Assembly: GCF_011383005.1 (NCBI RefSeq)
Contig: NZ_CP049935.1
Span: 2,604,001 to 2,668,000 of the forward strand
DNA from: Phycicoccus sp. HDW14
GTDB taxonomy: Bacteria > Actinomycetota > Actinomycetes > Actinomycetales > Dermatophilaceae
Length of the DNA stretch: 64,000 nt
Reading direction: 5' to 3'
Shown here: one piece after another, positions 17,401 to 24,446 of the stretch
Layout: the number at the start of each line of letters is the position of its first letter
How positions within the stretch are numbered: position 1 is the stretch's first letter
Program-made: the position numbers and the translations under genes
Notes under the pieces: model-generated
Databases searched by the model: none
What the model saw: only the letters and a program-made list of their open reading frames with translations
What the model was told of the DNA's origin: nothing

Positions 17401-18151
17401 TCGGGGACGTCGGTCTGGTCGCCGAACATCTGCGGCGAGGCGTTCGGCAGGTCGGCGTACCAGTCGTAGAAGGAGAGCATCGGGGCGCCGATGAGCTCGA
17501 GGAAGCGGGCACCCGACGCGTACGACACCGGGGACATCGCCGGGATGGGCGAGAAGCCGGCGATGCGGTCCGGACCCCAGCGCTTGACGGTGTAGACGTG
17601 CGCCGCCGCGATGAGGTCGACGACCTCGTCCCACGTCGAGCGCACCAGCCCTCCCTTGCCGCGAGCGGACTTGTAGCGGCGGGCCTTCTCCGGGTCCTGG
17701 ACGATGGAGGCCCAGGCGAGGACGGGGTCGCCGCCGACGGCCCGGCGGGCCTCGCGGAACATCTCGAGCAGCACGCCGCGCACGTACGGGTAGCGGACCC
17801 GGGTGGGCGAGTACGTGTACCAGCTGAACGCGGCGCCGCGCGGGCAGCCGCGGGGCTCGTACTCGGGCGGTCGGCGCCGGTGGACGGGTAGTCGGTCTGC
17901 TGGGCCTCCCAGGTGATGATGCCGTCCTTGACGTACACCTTCCACGAGCAGGACCCGGTGCAGTTGACGCCGTGGGTCGAGCGCACGACCTTGTCGTGGG
18001 ACCACCGGTCGCGGTAGAACGCGTCGCCCGACCGTCCGCCCTCGCGGTGCAGCGCCCGTCGGTCCGGGGAGACCTCGCCCGAGGTGAAGAAGCGGCGGGT
18101 GCCGACCAGTGCCTGGGTGAGGGGCCCGTCGAGGCCCGGAGTGGTGGTCAT
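14438..18151 (-). CDS. narG: respiratory nitrate reductase alpha subunit NarG (three single-base frameshifts)
   Basis: This is the catalytic bis-MGD molybdenum subunit, reducing nitrate to nitrite on the cytoplasmic side. The N-terminus ([14 protein letters not shown]) leads to [18 protein letters not shown], holding the His/Cys ligands of the FS0 cluster. [28 protein letters not shown] is the region of the Mo-ligand Asp. The C-terminus includes [16 protein letters not shown] and [18 protein letters not shown]. The frame breaks at about 17866 (GGG), 17297 (CCCC) and 14894 (CCC), plus-strand runs. One added base at each gives about 1238 residues, the normal length. It leads the operon narG-H-J-I-DUF6457-moeA. 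I treat the breaks as sequence errors, since narHJI are intact. Confidence 0.93.
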
Positions 18152-18172
18152 TGCTCTCCCCGCGGTGGTGGG

Positions 18173-18904
18173 TCAGGTGGAACGGAAGGGGGTGGTGGTC
18201 CGGATGTGCGCGAGGCACTGGTTCTCGGTGACGAAGGGCTCGAGGGCGACCTCGGCACCCGCCTCACCGGCCTGGCGGAGCGACTCGACGATCAGGCCGC
18301 GGTGGACGCCGCACACGACGGCCTCGTTGTCGCGGGCGAGGTCGAGGAACGGGCAGTCGGCGAGCTCGACCCGGGCGGTGCGGCCGCCGTCGGAGGTCGA
18401 GACCTCCGGCTGGTAGCCCCAGCCCTCGAGGACGTCGATGACCTCACCCACGCGGCCGAGCCAGACGCCGGTGCTGTCGGCGGGGGCGCGGTCGGGGTGG
18501 CTCGCGAGGTGCTCGCGGGCCCAGCGCCGGCCGGCCTCGAAGGGGGTGACCTTCTCGCCGTGGACCGACGCGGTCATCGCCTCGGCGAGGAGCTGGGTGA
18601 GCAGGCGGAGCGGTTCGCTGCCCGCCGCGGCGGGAGCCGCTCCGCGCGGGAGAGGTCGGTAGACCTTGCGCGGCCGCCCGGCCGTCCCGCGACGCTGGAA
18701 CGAGGACTCGAGGACGCCGGCCGCGACGAGCTGGTCGAGGTGGAAGCGCACCGTGCTGACGTGCAGGTCGGCCTCGGGCGCGAGCTCGGCGGCGGTGCGG
18801 CCCTCGGGGGACTGCTCGGCACCCGCCTCGAGGAGCTCGACGAGGCGCCGGCGCACCGGCGAGGCGAGGAGGGCGGCGGCGTCGTACTGCTGCTGGGTGG
18901 TCAC
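18173..18904 (-). CDS. SufR-like HTH regulator with C-terminal Cys motif, probable nar regulator
   Basis: The 243-residue protein has an ArsR/SufR-like winged helix (residues ~8-75; LHVSTVRFHLDQLVAAGVL is the recognition region). Its C-terminal domain carries Cys184, Cys198 and Cys230 (DCPFLDLA, VVCGVHRG, ENQCLAHI). The same three-Cys pattern coordinates a [4Fe-4S] cluster in SufR proteins. It ends 22 bases from the narG start and is divergent from narK1. An oxygen-, NO- or redox-sensing role in switching nar and narK genes is a good inference; the cluster itself is not shown by sequence alone. Confidence 0.8.
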   Translation of the reverse strand: MTTQQQYDAAALLASPVRRRLVELLEAGAEQSPEGRTAAELAPEADLHVSTVRFHLDQLVAAGVLESSFQRRGTAGRPRKVYRPLPRGAAPAAAGSEPLRLLTQLLAEAMTASVHGEKVTPFEAGRRWAREHLASHPDRAPADSTGVWLGRVGEVIDVLEGWGYQPEVSTSDGGRTARVELADCPFLDLARDNEAVVCGVHRGLIVESLRQAGEAGAEVALEPFVTENQCLAHIRTTTPFRST

Positions 18905-19117
18905 CGGCTCATCCTCTCCTGCAATTTACGGGAATGATTCGCTCTATATAAGCACATCCACCGGCCAGCCGTGAAGCCCTTCCGGCTCGACATCCTCCCT
19001 GTTCCTGAGGGTTTCTCAGGATTACTACGACAAGTAGTTGTGCAATCTCCGCGCGGAGGAGTACCGTCCCGGATCGTCAGATTTAGAGGATTTCTCTCCT
19101 TCCAATCGGAGGACCGC
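18905..19117. promoter_or_regulatory. divergent regulator/narK1 control region
   Basis: This is one of the few AT-containing stretches in the window. On the plus strand TTTACG (18925-18930), 16 bases, then TATAAG (18947-18952) make a plausible promoter for narK1. That implies a leader of about 160 bases. Within it lie two small inverted repeats: CCTGAG-5-CTCAGG (19004-19020) and ACTAC-5-GTAGT (19024-19038). TGCAAT occurs on both sides (18920 and 19040). A GGAGG site stands before the ATG at 19118. These repeats are candidate binding sites for the adjacent Cys-motif regulator. Confidence 0.5.
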
Positions 19118-20473
19118 ATGTCCACCCTCACCGCGGCCGCCCCCGCCGGCACCGAGGCCGCCCACCCGGCCGGCGCCCGCCGCGTCCTGTGGCTCTCGAC
19201 CGCCGCCTTCACCCTGATGTTCGCCGCGTGGCTGATGTTCGGGATCCTCGGCGTGCCGATCCAGAAGGAGCTCGGCCTCTCCGACCCGCAGCTCGCCTGG
19301 GTCAGCGCGGTCGCGGTGCTCAACGGGTCGCTCTGGCGGCTGCCGGCGGGCATGCTCACCGACCGGGTCGGCGGCCGGAAGGTCATGACCGTCCTCCTGC
19401 TCGCGACGGCCGTCCCCGCCTGGTTCGTCGCCCACGCGCACGGCTACGGGATGATCCTCGGCCTGGCCTTCCTCGTCGGCTTCGCCGGCAACTCCTTCAG
19501 CGCCGGCATCGCGTGGAACGCCGCCTGGCAGCCGCGCGAGCACCAGGGCCTGGCCCTCGGCGTCTTCGGCGCCGGCAACGTCGGCGCCTCGGTCACCAAG
19601 TTCATCGGCCCGCCCCTCGTCGCCGGCACCGCCGGGGCGGCGTGGTTCGGCGGCTCCGTCGAGGGCGGCTGGCGGCTCGTGCCGGTCATCTACGCCGGGC
19701 TGCTGCTCGTCATGGCCGGGCTCCTGTGGTTCGGCGCCCCGCGCCACGACCACAAGCCTGGCCGCTCGGCAAGCCTGGCCTCCCAGCTCGCGCCGCTGCG
19801 CCAGCTGCGCGTCTGGCGCTTCAGCCTCTACTACGTCGCGTTCTTCGGCGCCTACGTCGCCCTCGCCGCATGGCTGCCGAAGTACTACGTCGACAACTTC
19901 GGCGTCGACCTCACGGTCGCCGGGCTGCTCACCGCCCTCTACATCTTCCCGGCCTCGCTGCTGCGGCCGGTCGGCGGCTGGTTCTCCGACCGGCTCGGCG
20001 CCCGCCGGGTCATGTACTGGACCCTCGCGGTGATGCTCGGCGCGGCCGGCGTGCTGATGATGCCCGACGGCCACCTCGTCGTCGACCACGCCGACGGCTC
20101 GCACTCCTCGCACCTCACGTACTCGCTCGGCATCGTGCCGTTCACCGTCCTGCTCGTCGTGCTGGGCAGCGCGATGGGCATCGGCAAGGCCGCCGTCTAC
20201 AAGCACATCCCCGAGTACTTCCCCGAGAACGTCGGCTCCGTCGGCGGCCTCGTCGGGATGCTCGGCGGCCTCGGCGGGTTCCTCCTCCCGCCGCTCTTCG
20301 CCTACACGAAGGCCTGGACCGGCTTCCCCACCTCCACGTTCTTCGTCCTCTTCGTCCTCGTCGCGCTCTGTGCGGTGTGGATGCACCTGACCGTCGTGCG
20401 GATGCTGCACGACGGGTCCCCCGAGCTCGCCCACCGGCTCGAGTCCGCGGCGCCCGCCGTGGCCGCCCACTGA
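19118..20473 (+). CDS. narK: NarK-type nitrate/nitrite MFS transporter (first copy)
   Basis: The 451-residue protein has twelve predicted helices. The nitrate-porter signatures are visible: GFAGNSFSAGIAWNAAW with adjacent QGLALGVFGAGNVGASVTKF, and later GIGKAAVYKHIPEYFPENVGSVGGLVGMLGGLGGF. Conserved Arg residues lie in the substrate path (GSLWRLPAGMLTDRVGGRK). This form resembles the NarK1-type nitrate/H+ symporter that primes nitrate respiration. It is separated by 22 bases from narK2 and is probably co-transcribed from the promoter at ~18950. ATG at 19118 has a clear GGAGG site. Confidence 0.92.
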   Translation: MSTLTAAAPAGTEAAHPAGARRVLWLSTAAFTLMFAAWLMFGILGVPIQKELGLSDPQLAWVSAVAVLNGSLWRLPAGMLTDRVGGRKVMTVLLLATAVPAWFVAHAHGYGMILGLAFLVGFAGNSFSAGIAWNAAWQPREHQGLALGVFGAGNVGASVTKFIGPPLVAGTAGAAWFGGSVEGGWRLVPVIYAGLLLVMAGLLWFGAPRHDHKPGRSASLASQLAPLRQLRVWRFSLYYVAFFGAYVALAAWLPKYYVDNFGVDLTVAGLLTALYIFPASLLRPVGGWFSDRLGARRVMYWTLAVMLGAAGVLMMPDGHLVVDHADGSHSSHLTYSLGIVPFTVLLVVLGSAMGIGKAAVYKHIPEYFPENVGSVGGLVGMLGGLGGFLLPPLFAYTKAWTGFPTSTFFVLFVLVALCAVWMHLTVVRMLHDGSPELAHRLESAAPAVAAH

Positions 20474-20495
20474 CCCCCGACCCGAGGAGACCGAG

Positions 20496-21896
20496 ATGTC
20501 CGCCACCACCGCGAACCGCGAGCAGAGGGGCGAGTGGCTCCAGGCCTGGGACCCCGAGGACGAGCAGACCTGGGACAAGGGCCTGGCCTGGAAGACGTTG
20601 TGGGTCACCACGTTCTGCCTGACCCTGGCCTTCGCCGCCTGGTACCTGCCGAGTGCCGTCATCCCGAAGCTCAACGCCCTCGGCTACGAGTTCACCAAGG
20701 GACAGCTGTACTGGATGGCCGCGATGCCGGGCCTGGCCGCCGGGCTCTTCCGGCTCGTCTGGATGGTCCTGCCGCCCGTCCTCGGGACGCGAAGGCTCGT
20801 GTCGCTGACCAGCCTCCTGCTCATCGCCTCGACCCTCGGCTGGGGCGTGCGGGTGCAGAGCCCCACCGCCCCCTACTGGGAGCTGATGGTGCTGGCCTTC
20901 CTCGCCGGCATCGGCGGTGGTGCCTTCTCCGGCTTCATGCCGAGCACCTCGTACTTCTTCCCCAGGCGGATGCAGGGCACGGCCCTCGGGCTGCAGGCCG
21001 GCCTCGGCAACTTCGGCGTCTCGCTCGTGCAGCTGCTCACGCCGTACATCGTCGCCATCTCGGCGCTCGCCGTCTTCGGCGGCAGCCAGCAGCTCGCCGT
21101 CCCCGGCAAGCCGGAGCAGACGGTGTGGTTCCAGAACGCCGCGTTCGTGTGGATCCCGCTCATGGTCGTCGGGGCGGCCCTGGCCTGGACGATGCTCCGG
21201 TCGGTGCCGGTCAAGGCCGACATCCGCCAGCAGTTCGACATCTTCCGCAGCCAGGACACCTGGTGGATGACCGTCCTCTACATCATGACCTTCGGCACCT
21301 TCTCCGGCCTCGCGGCGCAGTTCGGCCTGCTGATGACCAACCTCTACGGCAGCGGCAACACCGACATCGTCAAGGGCACCGGCGCCTCGGCGACCGTGCT
21401 CATCGCCGGCTACGCCGTGCCCGACGCGGTGAAGTACGTCTTCCTCGGCCCGCTCGTCGGCGCCGGCGCCCGCGTGCTCTTCGCCCCGCTCACCGACCGC
21501 ACCGGTGGCGCCCCGTGGACCCTCGTCTCGGGCGTCGGCCTCATCGGCTCCATCGCGTACACGATCCCGGCCCTGACGCCGGACACCTCGTCGGCGGCGG
21601 CACTGCAGGGCGGCTTCAGCCACTTCCTGTGGGGCATGCTCGCGATCTTCCTGTTCAGCGGGATCGGCAACGCCTCGACCTTCAAGCAGATGCCGATGAT
21701 CTTCGAGCGCCGCCAGGCGGGTGGCGTCATCGGGTGGACCGCGGCCATCGCCGCCTTCGGGCCGTTCTTCTTCGGCGTCGGCGTGACCACCCTCGGGCCG
21801 GTCGCCTTCTACAGCGTCGGCATCGCCTGGGCGGTCCTCTGCCTCGGCATCACCTGGTGGCGCTACGCCCGGCCCGGTGCGGCCAAGCGGAGCTGA
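20496..21896 (+). CDS. narK2: NarK-type nitrate/nitrite MFS transporter (second copy)
   Basis: The 466-residue protein has a long charged N-terminus (WLQAWDPEDEQTWDKGLAWKTLW) characteristic of NarK2-type antiporters. Twelve helices follow, with FSGFMPSTSYFFPRRMQGTALGLQAGLGNFG and GNASTFKQMPMIFERRQAGGVIG as the two nitrate-porter signatures. Family knowledge suggests nitrate/nitrite exchange, complementing a NarK1-type proton symporter upstream. A GAGGAGA site precedes the ATG at 20496. It is the last gene before a convergent mobA. Confidence 0.93.
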   Translation: MSATTANREQRGEWLQAWDPEDEQTWDKGLAWKTLWVTTFCLTLAFAAWYLPSAVIPKLNALGYEFTKGQLYWMAAMPGLAAGLFRLVWMVLPPVLGTRRLVSLTSLLLIASTLGWGVRVQSPTAPYWELMVLAFLAGIGGGAFSGFMPSTSYFFPRRMQGTALGLQAGLGNFGVSLVQLLTPYIVAISALAVFGGSQQLAVPGKPEQTVWFQNAAFVWIPLMVVGAALAWTMLRSVPVKADIRQQFDIFRSQDTWWMTVLYIMTFGTFSGLAAQFGLLMTNLYGSGNTDIVKGTGASATVLIAGYAVPDAVKYVFLGPLVGAGARVLFAPLTDRTGGAPWTLVSGVGLIGSIAYTIPALTPDTSSAAALQGGFSHFLWGMLAIFLFSGIGNASTFKQMPMIFERRQAGGVIGWTAAIAAFGPFFFGVGVTTLGPVAFYSVGIAWAVLCLGITWWRYARPGAAKRS

Positions 21897-21940
21897 CCCA
21901 CCCCACCCTGCCCACCGACGCCCCGGAAGGAACCCCAGTG

Positions 21941-22528
21941 TCAGACCTCGCGCCTCAGCCGCTCCAGGTCGGCCGCCGTGTCGACGTCGCGGCCCCGGTG
22001 GCCGGTGACGCGGACCTCGGTGTGCGACAGGCGGAGCAGCCGCTTGGCCGGTGCGTCGTGCGCCGGGCCGGGCAGCGCCTCGCGCACCGCTGCCGAGCGG
22101 TAGGCGGCGAGCAGCGGGTTCGCGTGCCCGTCGTCGTCGACCGCCACCGCGGCCGCCACGTCGGGACCGGCGGCGTCGAGGGCGGCCAGCAGGCCCGGCA
22201 CCGCCTCGGCGGCGTGCGGCATGTCACCGGCCACCACGACGAGGAGCGCGGTGCCGACGGCCGCCGCCCCGGTCGCGACCCCGGCGAGCGGGCCGCCGCC
22301 CGGCGGGTCCTCGAGCACCCAGCGCGCATCGGGCCGAGCGGTGTCGCGCGGTGGCCCCACGAGCACCAGCGGCCAGCCCACCGGCAGCCGGGCCAGCAGG
22401 TGGTCGAGCACCGTCACCCCGCCGAGGTCGGCCGCGAGCTTGTCGGACCCGAACCGCCTCGAGCCCCCACCGGCCAGCACGACGACGGTGACGTCGGTGC
22501 GCACCTCCCACGCCAGCTCGTCGGCCAC
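21941..22528 (-). CDS. mobA: molybdenum cofactor guanylyltransferase MobA-like
   Basis: The 195-residue NTP-transferase-fold protein has the MobA nucleotide-binding loop VLAGGGSRRFGSDKL (~16-31). VVAGDMPHA (~103) holds the metal-binding Asp, and HANPLLAAY matches the family's C-terminal region. MobA attaches GMP to Mo-molybdopterin to make the bis-MGD cofactor required by NarG, which explains its place among nitrate genes. It is convergent with narK2 and divergent from the DUF2249 gene. Confidence 0.85.
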   Translation of the reverse strand: MADELAWEVRTDVTVVVLAGGGSRRFGSDKLAADLGGVTVLDHLLARLPVGWPLVLVGPPRDTARPDARWVLEDPPGGGPLAGVATGAAAVGTALLVVVAGDMPHAAEAVPGLLAALDAAGPDVAAAVAVDDDGHANPLLAAYRSAAVREALPGPAHDAPAKRLLRLSHTEVRVTGHRGRDVDTAADLERLRREV

Positions 22529-22602
22529 CCGGCGAGTCTGCCACCCCGCACCCGGCGCCCGCCGCGGCGTGACCCCACCACCACTCCACCGAGGAGACCC
22601 CG

Positions 22603-22890
22603 ATGACCGGACCCGACCTGACCCTCTCGCCGATGCCCACCGCCTGCGGCTGCGGCGACGCGGGGCACGAGGCCCCCGAGCTCGACGTGCGCACCATCCC
22701 CCACTCCATCCGGCACGCCGTCGTCCTGGGCGCCTGGTCCGCCATCGGCGGGGGCGCCTCGCTCGTCATCGTCGCGCCGCACGACCCGAAGCCGCTGCTG
22801 GCCCAGATCGCCGACCGCGACGGGCCGCTCACCGTCACCTACCTCGACGAGGGTCCGCGGGCCTGGCGCCTGCGCCTGACCCGCGCCTGA
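22603..22890 (+). CDS. DUF2249 domain protein
   Basis: The 95-residue soluble protein has the DUF2249 core ELDVRTIPHSIRHAVVLGAWSAIGGGASLVIVAPHDPKPLLAQI and ends WRLRLTRA. An N-terminal CGCGD with nearby His could bind a metal. DUF2249 proteins often accompany hemerythrin-like and denitrification genes, where a role in nitrite/NO stress has been proposed. The ATG at 22603 follows GAGGAGACCCCG. It is separated by 16 bases from the hemerythrin gene and is clearly part of the same operon. Confidence 0.85.
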   Translation: MTGPDLTLSPMPTACGCGDAGHEAPELDVRTIPHSIRHAVVLGAWSAIGGGASLVIVAPHDPKPLLAQIADRDGPLTVTYLDEGPRAWRLRLTRA

Positions 22891-22906
22891 GCCGGGCGGT
22901 CCTGAC

Positions 22907-23347
22907 GTGTGCTCCTACTGCGGCTGCGAGGCCATCACGGTGGTCGGCCGGTTCATGGCCGAGCACGTCGAGATCATCAACGCCTGCGGCGACCTGCGGC
23001 GGGCCGCCCTCGGGGCAGACGCCGGTGCCGTCGAGCGCACCGCCGCCGTCCTCGCCGGCCTCCTCGACCCGCACACGCGGGCCGAGGAGGCCGGCCTCTT
23101 CGCGCTGCTGGCCCGTGACGACGAGTTCGCCGGGCACGTCGGGTCCCTGTGCGCCGAGCACGTCACGCTCGACGAGCGGCTCTCGCGCATCCGCGCCGGA
23201 CACCTCGACGAGGTCCCCGCGTTCGAGCGGGCCCTGCGCGACCACGTCGACCGCGAGGAGAACGGCCTCTTCCCCGCGGCCGCCATCGCCTTCGCCGGGC
23301 CGGAGTGGGACCTCGTCGCGTCGATGACCCCTCCGCCGCCCGGATGA
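22907..23347 (+). CDS. hemerythrin-like (HHE) domain protein
   Basis: The 146-residue four-helix protein starts GTG-CSYCGCEAI. Potential di-iron ligands are spaced along the helices: MAEHVEII, DPHTRAEEAGLF, CAEHVTLDE and RDHVDREENGLFP, the last two with the HxxxE pattern. The CSYCGC N-terminus adds three Cys that could bind metal or be redox active. Related proteins sense or scavenge O2/NO and aid repair of iron centres. Its stop overlaps the ATG of the next membrane gene (ATGA), so the two are coupled. Confidence 0.87.
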   Translation: MCSYCGCEAITVVGRFMAEHVEIINACGDLRRAALGADAGAVERTAAVLAGLLDPHTRAEEAGLFALLARDDEFAGHVGSLCAEHVTLDERLSRIRAGHLDEVPAFERALRDHVDREENGLFPAAAIAFAGPEWDLVASMTPPPPG

Positions 23348-24446
23348 GGGCCCGCCCCGGGCGCGGCTGGCTGCTCGTCCCCGCCGCGCTCAGCCTGCTC
23401 GCCGGGCTCGATGCCGGTCTGGTGCGGCTCGGGGGTCCGGCGCCCGTCGCGTCCGGACGGCTCGGTGACGTGCACGGGCCGATCATGGTGCTCGGGTTCC
23501 TCGGGACGCTCGTCGCCCTCGAGCGGGCGGTCGCGCTGCGCCGAGCGTGGGCGTACGCGGCGCCGGTGCTGCTCGGTGCGGGCGGGCTCGCGCTCTCGTC
23601 CCCGCTCCCCCGGGCCCTCGGGCAGGTGCTCCTCCTCGACGGCGCGGTCGCCCTCGTCGCGGTGCTCGGGGCGCTCTGGGGTCGACGGCAGGACGACACC
23701 GTGCTCGTCGAGGTCCTGGGCGCCGGGCTGGCCTCTCTCGCAACCCTGCTCATGCTGCGGGTCGAGGTGCCGCTGACCGTTCCGCTGCTCGCCGGCTTCG
23801 TCGTGCTCACCATCGCCGCCGAACGGGTCGAGCTCGCCGCGCTGCACCTGCCGGCCGGCGCGGGGCGCACCCTCGTGCTCCTCGCCCTGCCGGTCGCCGG
23901 GTCGGCGGCCCTCGCCGCGGTCCTCCCCGGCTCGGGGACGCGGGCCTTCGGGGCGGCGCTGCTCCTGCTCGTCACCTGGCTCGGACCCCGCGACGTCGCC
24001 GTGCGGCTCGTCCGGACGAGCGGGCTGCCGCGGTTCGCCGCCGCCGCGATGCTCGCCGGGTACGCGTGGCTCGGCGTGGCCGGCGCGGCCTGGGTCGCGG
24101 TCGGCCCGACGAGGGGCGCGCGGGCCCACGACCTCGTCGTGCACGCGGTCTTCCTCGGCTTCGCGATGAGCATGGTCATGGCCCACGCGCCGGTCATCCT
24201 GCCCGCCGTCCTGCGCCGCCCGCTGCCCTGGCACCCGGCGTTCTGGCTCCCCCTGGCGGTGCTGCACACGACGCTCGCGCTCCGGGTCGCCGGCGACGTC
24301 ACCGGCCTCGAGGCGCTCGTCGTCGTCGGGGGCACCGGTACCGCCGTCGCGCTCCTCCTGCTCCCCTCACCGCCGCCGCGGGCTCGGCCCTCGCGTCGCG
24401 ACGCCCCGTCCCCTCCCGCGCGACCCTCCGGAAGGTCCCCTCGTGA
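23344..24446 (+). CDS. NnrS-like multi-helix membrane protein (one frameshift near the C-terminus)
   Basis: The protein of about 367 residues has eleven or so helices. Histidines at helix ends (GDVHGPIMVLGFLG, HDLVVHAVFLGFAMSMVMAHAP) resemble heme/NO-related NnrS-type membrane proteins of denitrifiers. It starts at ATG 23344, overlapping the hemerythrin stop. In the CCCC run at 24363-24366 one base appears to be missing. With it, the protein ends LRKVPS at the TGA at 24446, overlapping the GTG of the nitrite reductase gene. Without it, the frame runs on implausibly across the next gene. The precise function is uncertain. Confidence 0.72.

Noticed and set aside
14438..18151. narG as a pseudogene or split gene
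   Set aside because: Three one-base breaks at C/G runs, intact narHJI and moeA company, and the genome-wide pattern of similar breaks favour sequence error.
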